A stretch of 31,804 bases of DNA from a virus, in the IMG/VR virus record IMGVR_UViG_3300034418_010257, positions 1 to 31,804 of that record; one strand, written 5' to 3'. A program made the translations under genes and the position numbers. Below, piece by piece: positions 1 through 6,105 of the stretch (position 1 is its first letter; the number at the start of each line of letters is the position of its first letter). The notes below the pieces were generated by a model. It did no database searches. It had not been told where the DNA came from and worked only from the letters and a program-made list of their open reading frames with translations.

Positions 1-736
1 GCGAGCGCGCAAGGTCGGCGCCCCAGCATACCGGCTCGGCCGACGACACCGGGCCGACGCAAGCCGCAACCGCGTCAAGCCCGAACGGGTTGCCGCCGTC
101 ATCCGAAGGTTCGGCAAGGTAGAGTTCGCGGAACACGTGATCCGGCAACACCCGCTTTGCGTCTTCGATTTCGGCGCGGTCAACGACACCGCCGACCACG
201 GCATCCCATGCGGTGAGCCGCGCAAAATGGTGGTCCGGCTCACCGGCTTCGGCGGCGCGCGCTAACCGATAGTGCCAGTTGCTTCGGCCTCGCACGTTGC
301 CGATTGCGCGAATCGGTCCGCGCGTTGCGGTGAGCGTTGACCGGACGGCAAACCACGCTTCGTCACGGCAACGGCTCGCTTCGTCAATGACCGCCGAGCG
401 CACATCTTCACCGAATAGGTTGTCAGGCTGTTCACCGCTTCGGAATGCCCAACGCGCGCCGTTGACCAATCCGATTTCGAGCGTTGAACGCGACTTCGAA
501 ACGACCAGCGGCCGCGGTAGCATGCCGAGCGCGCGTTCATACGCCATGCGCGCTTGTGCATAGACCGGCGCAACCCACCAATGGACGCCGCCGTCTTCGA
601 TGACGCGGCCCATTTGCCACACCAAACAACCAAGCGTCTTGCCGGCCTTCGTGCTCGCTTCGATCACGACATAGCGCGCCGGATGGTAAATCGCTTCATG
701 CTGCGCGGGGTATAGCGCCGGGAGTCTAATCCGCAC
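1..736 (-). CDS. terL: Terminase large subunit, N-terminal part (runs off left edge)
   Basis: ATPase half of the DNA-packaging motor, which translocates phage DNA into the prohead and cuts it. The start is GTG at 736, overlapping the stop of the small terminase and preceded by GAAGG. No ATG lies near, so an ATG-only search would miss the gene. Seen: Walker A-like ASTKAGKT (residues 27-34), Walker B VIDEAS (116-121), a coupling-motif-like GNVRGRSNWHYR segment near 150, and the first nuclease-motif stretch WGADLARS at the window edge (about residues 238-245). The reading stops at base 1, one base into a codon. The matching nuclease C-terminus lies at the other end of the window (31550-31804), so both pieces are probably one gene of about 430-460 residues. 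Family call is confident; total length is an estimate. Confidence 0.93.
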   Translation of the reverse strand, partial: MRIRLPALYPAQHEAIYHPARYVVIEASTKAGKTLGCLVWQMGRVIEDGGVHWWVAPVYAQARMAYERALGMLPRPLVVSKSRSTLEIGLVNGARWAFRSGEQPDNLFGEDVRSAVIDEASRCRDEAWFAVRSTLTATRGPIRAIGNVRGRSNWHYRLARAAEAGEPDHHFARLTAWDAVVGGVVDRAEIEDAKRVLPDHVFRELYLAEPSDDGGNPFGLDAVAACVGPVSSAEPVCWGADLARS

Positions 737-1121
737 CGGCCTTCACCGGGCTTGGTACTTCAACCGTCAAGACAACCGCGCCGGTGACTTCGGCGCCCTG
801 TTCGTCAAGGCCAAGCAACCGCGCGCGGCGTTCCATGATGCGAATGGCCGCGGCAATCGCCTTTGCGCCGTCGGCGTCACCGTCGGCAAGCATTTCTTCG
901 GCGCGGCGCCAAAGCCGATCAAGGCGCGCAAGTTCAACCGTTCGAACATCGGCCGCGGTTTCGGCGTAGCTTTCACGATGGTCGGCAAGCGCGTCGGCCA
1001 CGTCTCGAAACGCCGTCTTGACGTCAACGCCGGTTGCTTTGGCAATCGCGCGAAACGTCCAACCCATTGACCGCAATTCGAGCGCGCGCGCCATCCTTTC
1101 TTGTCGCTTCTGTGTTCTCAC
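726..1121 (-). CDS. terS: Terminase small subunit
   Basis: DNA-recognition subunit of the packaging terminase, about 131 aa. I choose GTG at 1121 because it forms a GTGA overlap with the ruvC-like stop (1118-1120) and has AAAGGGGG just upstream. An ATG at 1151 is possible but lacks such a site. Residues 1-40 contain a helix-turn-helix (AIAKATGVDVKTAFRDV), followed by a long charged helical stretch rich in Glu and Arg that would serve oligomerisation, then a short beta-like tail. It is directly followed by terL with an 11-base overlap, the usual order. The family is diverse, so the assignment rests on the HTH plus coil layout and on position. Confidence 0.85.
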   Translation of the reverse strand: MRTQKRQERMARALELRSMGWTFRAIAKATGVDVKTAFRDVADALADHRESYAETAADVRTVELARLDRLWRRAEEMLADGDADGAKAIAAAIRIMERRARLLGLDEQGAEVTGAVVLTVEVPSPVKAGAD

Positions 1122-1564
1122 GTTGCCCCCTTTGCGTTGCGCAGCTGCCAACCGTACCAGGCCAACAACACGGCATCGGCTTCGCCTTCGCCAAGTTCAA
1201 AGCCGGCAATTTCTTCGGCGGCCGCTTTGAGTCTCGCCTTGTGCGACGCGCGGCCGGTACGGCGCGAAGCCAAGCCGAGCGCCGATTGCCAGCGCCGCGG
1301 GTCAACGTCGAACCGCCGGACGCCATCAAGCGCGACGTCAAGCCGGCCGAGTTCGACACCAATGGCATGCGAAGACGCGCGGCCGTGCGATTGCAGCAAC
1401 AACGGCCGCTCAACATACCATGACGACACGGCACACGAAGCGCGCGCTTCCTTTGCGCAGCGCCAAAGCGGTGAACGCTTCGGTTGCGCTTGCCAAGTCT
1501 GCCACGTCTCACCGTCGAACACGGCAACGCCGCCGCGCTGGCCTATGTCAACCCCGGCAATCAT
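1118..1564 (-). CDS. RuvC-like Holliday junction resolvase
   Basis: Predicted crossover-junction endonuclease, 148 aa, which would resolve branched replication or recombination DNA before packaging. RNase H-like acidic residues are placed as in RuvC: D6 in the GVDIG strand, E52 in YVERP, and E128/D130 in GEADAVLLAWYG, with the HKARLKAAAEEI helix before the last acidic pair. It is the first gene of the leftward (late) unit, ahead of the terminase genes. The start is ATG 1564. The open frame extends further upstream into the operator array, but that part reads as non-conserved sequence made from repeats. No Shine-Dalgarno precedes 1564, and a promoter-like -10 lies 6 bases upstream, so a leaderless message is possible. 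Confidence 0.85.
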   Translation of the reverse strand: MIAGVDIGQRGGVAVFDGETWQTWQAQPKRSPLWRCAKEARASCAVSSWYVERPLLLQSHGRASSHAIGVELGRLDVALDGVRRFDVDPRRWQSALGLASRRTGRASHKARLKAAAEEIAGFELGEGEADAVLLAWYGWQLRNAKGAT

Positions 1565-1570
1565 GCGCCG

Positions 1571-1599
1571 ATGATACGCGCGCCGGCTCGAGCGCGCAA
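1571..1599 (-). promoter_or_regulatory. Putative leftward (late) promoter
   Basis: Read on the minus strand this is TTGCGC-N17-TATCAT (-35 at 1594-1599, -10 at 1571-1576). The -10 matches consensus at 5 of 6 positions, the -35 at 3 of 6. A GTGGGGCA half-site ends 3 bases upstream of the -35. The predicted start falls on or next to ATG 1564, which would make the ruvC-like message leaderless. Sequence-based prediction only. Confidence 0.5.
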
Positions 1600-1660
1600 G
1601 CCTGCCCCACCGTGCCCCACTATGGTGGGGCAGAGCTAACCCGCCGACACCGTTGAACAA

Positions 1661-1923
1661 ATCGCCGTGAAACATAAAACCGTGCCCCACCGGGGTGGGG
1701 CAGCGCAACCCTTTGCAATCGTTGCGGTTTTCGCCGTGAAACATCGAAATGCCCCACTTCCCGCACCTATACGTTGCATGAGCCTTGCGCGTGCGCGCAC
1801 CCGCGCGCGTATAGGGATATGTTTTCGTGAAATAGTGGGGCATTTGATTCAATATATATATATACAACAATCATTTCATACACTTACGCCGCCCCACCCC
1901 GGTGGGGCACGACTTTCGCGAAA
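1661..1923. repeat. Second repeated motif, TTTCG(N)GAAA type
   Basis: A second short motif recurs inside the array. TCGCCGTGAAACAT is repeated exactly at 1662-1675 and 1731-1744, each copy 5-7 bases before a TGCCCCAC half-site. Palindrome-like relatives TTTCGTGAAA (1823-1832) and TTTCGCGAAA (1914-1923) lie in the right half next to GTGGGGCA sites. The second left copy reads TTTCGCCGTGAAA. A second DNA-binding protein or a composite site is possible. Confidence 0.55.
1843..1885. other. AT-rich island with (TA)n tract
   Basis: About 43 bases of markedly AT-rich sequence, including an ATATATATATATA run near 1852-1864, in an otherwise GC-rich genome, inside the repeat array. It could be a DNA unwinding element or promoter DNA. 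It holds no gene. Confidence 0.5.
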
Positions 1924-2000
1924 ACTGCCAAATTCGCCAACAACGGCGGCAAGTTACGCGCCGCCCCACCCCAGTGGGGCACCGTGGGGCATTTTGGACA

Positions 2001-2029
2001 TTGACAACCCATTGACCGGACGCTATCCT
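2001..2029 (+). promoter_or_regulatory. Rightward (early) promoter
   Basis: TTGACA (2001-2006), a 17-base spacer and TATCCT (2024-2029): a perfect -35 and 4 of 6 in the -10. The start would fall near 2036, 31 bases before the first gene of the rightward unit. A GTGGGGCA half-site (1984-1991) ends 9 bases upstream of the -35, and a full palindrome lies just before that, so the array probably controls it. Confidence 0.75.
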
Positions 2030-2066
2030 CTAAACGTCCATTATCTGCCAATGGAGGATTTCAACA

Positions 2067-2309
2067 ATGGTTCACGAATGGAAGCGAAGCGGCCGCGTTG
2101 CCGCTGTTGAGTTGGGTGACCGTGACGACGGCAAGCGGTTCGCGCTGGTCACGGTTCACGATGACGGGACGGTTTCGGCCGCGACGCCGCATGACCTGGC
2201 CAACTTCGGCCAACGTCGCCGGCCGTGGTCGGTTGCCGGTGTTGAGTCGGTTGCATCACTTCGGTCGCGCGAAGCGGCCGCCAAAGCATTCGCGAGGTTG
2301 ACGGCATGA
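2067..2309 (+). CDS. Small hypothetical early protein
   Basis: 80 aa, first gene of the rightward unit, with GGAGGA at 2053-2058 well spaced before ATG 2067. It is charged and soluble. The N-terminal half reads like a small antiparallel sheet (WKRSGRVAAVELG, RFALVTVHDDGTVSA), then a proline/arginine turn and a short C-terminal helix. There is no signal peptide, membrane segment or motif that I recognise. It overlaps the next gene by ATGA. First position after the operator array suggests an immediate-early role such as regulation, but this is inference only. Confidence 0.75.
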   Translation: MVHEWKRSGRVAAVELGDRDDGKRFALVTVHDDGTVSAATPHDLANFGQRRRPWSVAGVESVASLRSREAAAKAFARLTA

Positions 2310-3196
2310 GGGTTCAACGCGAGGAGGTCATTGCAGCGATTCACAAGCAGCGCGGGGAGTTCATGACCGCCGACGTTGCCGCGACGCTTGGCGTTCATTC
2401 GCGCCGGGTGTCGGGTCACATGGAATCGCTTGGCGACGCTGGCCAATTGAAGCGCGTTCGCATGGAAAGCGGCCGCTATATTTGGCGGCACGGTTCAAAT
2501 TGGTACGTGCCGTGTGAACAGGTTGCCGACGAAGTGTTGACGGCTTGCGCGCAGCTTGCCGCGCCGTTCACGTCGGCCGACGTGACCGAAGCGACGGGCT
2601 TGAACCCGTTGAGCGCGGCAACGGCGCTTGATTCGTTGCGCCGTCGCGGCAAGCTGGTCGCGGCGCCGCGAGAAGGGTTGCGCCGGCGCTATACGTTGCC
2701 GACGCCGGACGGTGCCGAATGGTTGCCGACGAACGCGGCCGCTGAACGGCTCGGCATTCACCGGCGCACGTTGCAGCGCCGAGCGAAGCTCGAGAGACTG
2801 CGTTCATTCCTTTCAGACGGGCTGGACGGTGCCGACGACGACGAGATAGCCGAGTACCTGTCCGCGCGGCTTGGCGACCCTGCAGACGCCGTTCGGTCGC
2901 TTCGAACGGCTGCAGCGGACATGACACGCTATGCTCGGACTGGCGAACGAGAGGCGATCCGGGCCCAGCCGGACGACGCCGAATGGTTGCCGACGAACGC
3001 GGCCGCTGAACGGCTCGGCATTCACCGGCGCACGTTGCAGCGCCGCGCAAGGTCCGGCGAGTTTTGGACGCGAACCGGGGCAAACGGCGCGACTGAATAT
3101 CTGCTTGAGGCCGAAGCCGAAACCGAAGCGCCGAACATCGCGCGCGCGTTGGAGCTTGCGCGCGAATTGATTGCCGCGTTGGAGGCCGCACGATGA
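2306..3196 (+). CDS. Multi-helix-turn-helix DNA-binding protein with internal repeat
   Basis: 296 aa. Residues 1-60 resemble a winged helix (VIAAIHKQRGEFMTADVAATLGVH, then a wing ending GRYIW). Residues 70-130 resemble a second one (TSADVTEATGLNPLSAATALDSL, wing LRRRYTL). Residues 137-159 and 225-247 are two identical excisionase/MerR-type HTH segments (WLPTNAAAERLGIHRRTLQR). They are separated by an unrelated acidic helical stretch (160-224). The C-terminal 20 residues form an Ala/Leu/Glu helix fit for oligomerisation. The two identical HTHs are identical in DNA too, indicating recent duplication. It lies immediately after the palindrome array and early promoter, so I infer it binds the array as regulator or origin protein. 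The start ATG 2306 overlaps the previous stop. No known named family is claimed. Confidence 0.85.
   Translation: MRVQREEVIAAIHKQRGEFMTADVAATLGVHSRRVSGHMESLGDAGQLKRVRMESGRYIWRHGSNWYVPCEQVADEVLTACAQLAAPFTSADVTEATGLNPLSAATALDSLRRRGKLVAAPREGLRRRYTLPTPDGAEWLPTNAAAERLGIHRRTLQRRAKLERLRSFLSDGLDGADDDEIAEYLSARLGDPADAVRSLRTAAADMTRYARTGEREAIRAQPDDAEWLPTNAAAERLGIHRRTLQRRARSGEFWTRTGANGATEYLLEAEAETEAPNIARALELARELIAALEAAR
2714..2781 (+). repeat. 68-bp exact direct repeat, copy 1
   Basis: Identical to 2978-3045, in the same reading frame (264-base offset), encoding the first excisionase-like HTH of the gene at 2306. Third codon positions are identical as well, so the copies have had little time to diverge or are kept alike by recombination. 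Confidence 0.97.
2978..3045 (+). repeat. 68-bp exact direct repeat, copy 2
   Basis: Second copy of the HTH-coding repeat at 2714-2781. The DNA between the copies (about 2786-2960) uses CTG and GAG codons more than its surroundings, suggesting an inserted segment flanked by the duplication. Confidence 0.97.
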
Positions 3197-3459
3197 CTTG
3201 CGCATCCTGCAAACATTACCGGCCCAACAAGTTCGGCAACCGGTGCGCGCTTCATGATTGCCGCGTCCGGCCTTCGGAATGGTGCAACGACCATGAACCG
3301 GCGCCGCGCGAATCGGTTGACGAATGGCTTGCCAAGCACGGCCCGCCGAAGCGCGAACCGGTCCGGCCGGATTACTCGCGATGCAAGGCGCCGGCTTCAA
3401 CGCTCACACGTAACCAGCGCCGGCAACGCACTGACATGGGGTTCACGTGGCTTCAATGA
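3193..3459 (+). CDS. Cys-cluster (probable zinc-binding) small protein
   Basis: 88 aa. The N-terminal 35 residues carry a cysteine/histidine cluster: C3-x2-C6-K-H-Y, then C17, H-D-C21 and W-C-N-D-H. This is suited to binding one zinc ion. The rest is proline- and arginine-rich and ends in a basic NQRRQRTD stretch. ATG 3193 overlaps the previous stop (ATGA) and has GGAGG upstream. It sits directly before the C5-methyltransferase, and another protein with a related cluster follows that gene (4265). The function is unknown. Short Cys-cluster proteins of this sort are common in phage early regions. Confidence 0.8.
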   Translation: MTCASCKHYRPNKFGNRCALHDCRVRPSEWCNDHEPAPRESVDEWLAKHGPPKREPVRPDYSRCKAPASTLTRNQRRQRTDMGFTWLQ

Positions 3460-4274
3460 CTGTCGGTTCACTGTTTGCCGGCATCGGCGGGTTTGACCTA
3501 GGCCTTGAACGCGCCGGCATGCGCGTCGCTTGGCAATGCGAGATTGACCCCGATGCGCGCGCAATACTCGCGAAACACTGGCCGAAGGTGCCTTGCTATG
3601 GCGATATCAGAAGAATTGACTGGTCAACCGTCGAACCCGTTGACGTCATTTGCGGCGGTTACCCATGCCAACCGTTCAGCTGTGCGGGCAAGCGTGAAGG
3701 CGAGTTTGATGAACGCCATCTTTGGCCGGAAGTTGCCCGATGCGTTCGCGAGCTTCGACCCCGGTGGTTGCTGTTGGAAAACGTCTCAGGCCACCTTTCA
3801 CTGGGCTTCGGAGCCGTTCTCGGAGACCTGGCCGCGCTCGGGTATGATGCGTGGTGGGATTGCATACCAGCTGCGGCCGTCGGCGCCCCGCACCTTCGCG
3901 ATCGCGTGTTCGTCGTGGCGTGGCGAGTTGATGGCGACACCGACGACAAAGGCCAACCAGCTGGCGCCGAGCATGATGAAACACCCCGGATGCCGCGCAA
4001 TTGCGGGGTTGTTGCCGACGCCCGTGGCAAGCCTCGAACGGAACGCACTACTATCGGACGCGCAAGCAAGACGAGCCAATCGGCGCGTTCATGTGACGTC
4101 GGTGCTTTCTGCTCGTGGAATTCAGGGCCGCCTGTCTCCCCAATTCGTCGAGTGGATGATGGGGTTCCCGCTCGACTGGACGCGCCTCGACTCCGCGGAC
4201 TAGGCAATGCCATCGTTCCGCAAATTCCCGAAATGCTTGGCCGCATCATTGTTGAGGTTGACCGATGTTCGTGA
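3456..4274 (+). CDS. DNA (cytosine-5) methyltransferase
   Basis: 272 aa from ATG 3456, which overlaps the previous stop (GTG 3447 is possible). It would add a methyl group to carbon 5 of cytosine in a specific DNA sequence, protecting phage DNA or evading host restriction. Motifs: I FAGIGG (7-12), IV GGYPCQPFS with catalytic C71, VI LENV (107-110), VIII GAPHLRDRVF (143-152), X RLRGLGNAIVPQ near 247-258. All key motifs are present, so it looks active. The segment between VIII and X is short and of low complexity, implying a minimal target-recognition region. The +1 frame from about 3800 to 4203 also shows sequence typical of this enzyme family (see the overlapping entry), which is odd. Confidence 0.93.
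   Translation: MTVGSLFAGIGGFDLGLERAGMRVAWQCEIDPDARAILAKHWPKVPCYGDIRRIDWSTVEPVDVICGGYPCQPFSCAGKREGEFDERHLWPEVARCVRELRPRWLLLENVSGHLSLGFGAVLGDLAALGYDAWWDCIPAAAVGAPHLRDRVFVVAWRVDGDTDDKGQPAGAEHDETPRMPRNCGVVADARGKPRTERTTIGRASKTSQSARSCDVGAFCSWNSGPPVSPIRRVDDGVPARLDAPRLRGLGNAIVPQIPEMLGRIIVEVDRCS
3505..4203 (+). other. Overlapping +1 frame with methyltransferase-like C-terminal motifs
   Basis: Within the C5-methyltransferase gene the +1 frame is open for 232 codons. From about 3800 it reads TWPRSGMMRGGIAYQL, later LLPTPVAS, and near its end RLSPQFVEWMMGFPLDWT. From memory, these phrases closely resemble C-terminal stretches of a set of phage cytosine methyltransferases. The main frame over the same bases also reads family-typical motifs (DLAALGYDAWWDCIPAAAVGAPH and RVDDGVPARLD). 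No separate ribosome site or obvious start was found, so this is reported as an overlap of unknown status, not as a gene. Confidence 0.35.
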
Positions 4275-4519
4275 CAACCCCAAACGGCGGCGTATGGTGG
4301 CGGATAAAACTCGACGGTTCTTCGGCGTATATCGTGCCGGCCGAAGCGCGCCGCGACGGTGCCGTGCGGTTGCGTATTGTGCCGCGCTCGCACGTTCGGC
4401 GCGTTCGTTGCGCCGGGTGCGAGTATTGGCAAGGCAAAGGCGAAGATTGGCGCCGGTGCCTGATTGACGGTTACATGACGCGGCATGATGCCGCTTGCGA
4501 AGCATGGGGAGCGCGATGA
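4265..4519 (+). CDS. Second Cys-cluster small protein
   Basis: 84 aa, ATG 4265 overlapping the methyltransferase stop by 10 bases. The N-terminal half is beta-like (GGVWWRIKLDGSSAYIVP). The C-terminal half has C-x2-C-E-Y-W, then C-x12-C spaced within a segment rich in Arg and Asp. That spacing resembles the cluster of the protein at 3193 (C-x2-C-x-aromatic, then two more Cys), so both may bind zinc and be distantly related. It sits between two methyltransferase genes. No enzyme motif is visible. Function unknown. Confidence 0.75.
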   Translation: MFVTTPNGGVWWRIKLDGSSAYIVPAEARRDGAVRLRIVPRSHVRRVRCAGCEYWQGKGEDWRRCLIDGYMTRHDAACEAWGAR

Positions 4520-4800
4520 AATGGAAACAAGAAATCATTGAGATTGACCAGGGTGACCGGCCGCCGCGCATCGTTGACGGCCGCCTTTCACCGTCCGGCC
4601 GTTGGCATATTCGCAAGGCGCACCCGGCATGTTGGGCAATCACCCACGTTCCAACCGGCCTACTTGCGTTCTCGAGAGACGGCACCCGCCGCGACGCAAT
4701 TGCTTGGCTTGACGCGCTTGACGCCAAACTCGGCCCGGTAACAAGCGCCGAGCATGACCGCGCCGCGGCGCATGACCTTGTTTCGATGGCGTTGGCATGA
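4516..4800 (+). CDS. Hypothetical protein
   Basis: 94 aa from ATG 4516, chosen because GGGGAG (4504-4509) is well placed and ATG overlaps the previous stop. An upstream in-frame start at 4495 lacks a site. The sequence has a beta-rich N-terminus (IVDGRLSPSGRWHIRKAHPACWAITHVPTGLLAFSRDGTRRDAI is split over strands) and a helical C-terminus. It may be a small accessory protein for the adjacent methyltransferases. No family recognised. Confidence 0.7.
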   Translation: MKWKQEIIEIDQGDRPPRIVDGRLSPSGRWHIRKAHPACWAITHVPTGLLAFSRDGTRRDAIAWLDALDAKLGPVTSAEHDRAAAHDLVSMALA

Positions 4801-5930
4801 CCGTTACAATAGGCGATTGCCTCGACACGTTGCGCGGTATGCCGGACGCGAGCGTTGACGCGGTTGTTACCGACCCGCCGTATGGACTCGGGCGCGAGCC
4901 TGACCCGCGCGAGGTGCTCGCGGCGTGGCTTGACGGCGAGGCGTATCAGCCGGGCGGGCGCGGATTCATGGGCAAGGCCTGGGATGCCTTCGTCCCGTCG
5001 CCGGTCGTCTGGTCGGAGTGTCACCGCGTGCTCAAGCCTGGCGGCCATTTGCTCGCGTTCGCCGGGTCGCGAACCTATGATTGGATTGCACTTGGCGTGC
5101 GGCTCGCGGGGTTCGAGGTTCGGGATCAACTGATGTGGATTTACGGGTCCGGGTTCCCGAAGTCGCACAACCTGAAAGGCGAGCACGAAGGCTGGGGCAC
5201 CGCGCTGAAGCCAGCGCACGAACCGATTGTCATGGCCCGCAAGCCGCTGGTCGGCACCGTCGCGCACAACGTGACGACGCACGGGACCGGGGCGATCAAT
5301 GTGGACGGGTGCCGGGTGGGGAGTGAGCCGATCTCACAGCACGGAAGAACTGGCGACAGATACGGGTTTGCATCGCCTGAACCCGCGGGCCGTGCATGGG
5401 TCGGCCGCTGGCCCGCCAACGTACTACACGACGGCTCGCCCGAGGTTGTGGCGGGGTTCCCGGTGACGGGGCCTAGCAAATCAGGCAGGAGAGGGGAGCG
5501 AGCTGGGACTGTCACAAATTTCGGAGGGTCTGACGGTGTTCGCGGGCACGATGACACCGGGGGCAGCGCCGCCCGTTTCTTCTACTCTGCCAAAGCGAGC
5601 CGCGCCGAGCGCGAGCGCGGGTTGACGCACACCAAAGGCGAGCGCCGCAACATACACCCGACCGTCAAAAATGTCGCCGTCATGCGTTGGCTTGTACGGC
5701 TCGTGACGCCGCCGGCCGGCGTTGTACTAGACCCGTTCACCGGAAGCGGCACAACCGGGATTGCATGCGCGCTTGAAGGGTTTGATTTTGTCGGTTGCGA
5801 ATTGTCGCCCGAATATGCCGAGATTGCGCGCGCGCGAATCGCGCACGCAGTCGCGCGCCCGCATGAATGGGAACCCGACGCCGACAAGCCCGACGAACCC
5901 AATGAAGGCCAACTTGATATGTTCAAATGA
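4797..5930 (+). CDS. DNA N6-adenine or N4-cytosine methyltransferase (beta type)
   Basis: 377 aa, ATG overlapping the previous stop. It transfers a methyl group to an exocyclic amino group of a DNA base. The catalytic motif IV DPPY (about residues 26-29) comes before the SAM-binding motif I DPFTGSGTT (about 311-319), which is the beta-class order. KPGGHLLAFAGSRT follows motif IV. Residues 170-275 form the variable region. The C-terminus is acidic with a D-E-P-N-E-G-Q-L-D-M-F tail. Codon style changes inside the gene: about 4880-5640 favours CTC/GAG and holds three of the window's few GATC sites, whereas the two ends match the rest of the phage. This hints at a recombined central segment. Target base and sequence cannot be told from sequence alone. 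Confidence 0.93.
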   Translation: MTVTIGDCLDTLRGMPDASVDAVVTDPPYGLGREPDPREVLAAWLDGEAYQPGGRGFMGKAWDAFVPSPVVWSECHRVLKPGGHLLAFAGSRTYDWIALGVRLAGFEVRDQLMWIYGSGFPKSHNLKGEHEGWGTALKPAHEPIVMARKPLVGTVAHNVTTHGTGAINVDGCRVGSEPISQHGRTGDRYGFASPEPAGRAWVGRWPANVLHDGSPEVVAGFPVTGPSKSGRRGERAGTVTNFGGSDGVRGHDDTGGSAARFFYSAKASRAERERGLTHTKGERRNIHPTVKNVAVMRWLVRLVTPPAGVVLDPFTGSGTTGIACALEGFDFVGCELSPEYAEIARARIAHAVARPHEWEPDADKPDEPNEGQLDMFK

Positions 5931-5940
5931 GGTTCAAGGC

Positions 5941-6105
5941 ATGACCGAAGACGAACTTGAAGCATGGGCCGAACGCGCGGCCATTGCCGGCGAAGTCGTT
6001 GCTTCGCTTCTATTGCCGGACGGCATGACGTCGGCGCAAGCATGGGCCGAGTTTGACCGGGTGTTCAAAACGCGAAACCCCGGCACGATAGCGCGCGAAC
6101 GCTGA
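5941..6105 (+). CDS. Small hypothetical protein
   Basis: 54 aa, ATG 5941, ten bases after the methyltransferase stop. Acidic and helical (TEDELEAWAERAAIAGEVVASLLL), ending with basic residues. Codon use matches neighbouring genes. Its last codons and stop lie inside a strong inverted repeat (6078-6117) just ahead of the helicase ribosome site. No family recognised. Confidence 0.65.
   Translation: MTEDELEAWAERAAIAGEVVASLLLPDGMTSAQAWAEFDRVFKTRNPGTIARER

Larger units (their letters stand above)
1603..1991. repeat. Dyad-symmetric array of GCCCCAC palindromes (operator or origin)
   Basis: Twelve half-sites of (T/C)GCCCCAC or its complement occur in 389 bases of intergenic DNA. Four form palindromes GCCCCAC-N4-GTGGGGC: 1613-1632, 1683-1702, 1890-1909 and 1962-1981. 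Four are single half-sites: 1603-1610, 1750-1757, 1835-1842 and 1984-1991. The whole set is mirror symmetric about 1796-1797, with all left singles in the top orientation and all right singles inverted. The perfect palindrome GTGCGCGCAC (1791-1800) sits at the centre. Sites near both outward promoters suggest an operator array controlling both arms. Repeats plus a neighbouring AT-rich stretch also fit a replication origin. The nearby multi-HTH protein (2306-3196) is the obvious candidate ligand. Confidence 0.85.

Noticed and set aside
1118-1870. Longer 250-aa version of the RuvC-like protein
   Set aside because: The extra N-terminus is translated from the palindrome array and AT-rich island and has no family-like sequence; the RuvC core begins at ATG 1564.
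1603-1991. CRISPR-like array
   Set aside because: Repeats are only 7-8 bases with inverted copies and variable gaps that mirror about a centre; no cas gene is present.
2306-3196. Classical CI-type repressor proving a temperate phage
   Set aside because: The HTH layout differs from CI/Cro and no integrase or excisionase gene is present, so lifestyle cannot be decided.
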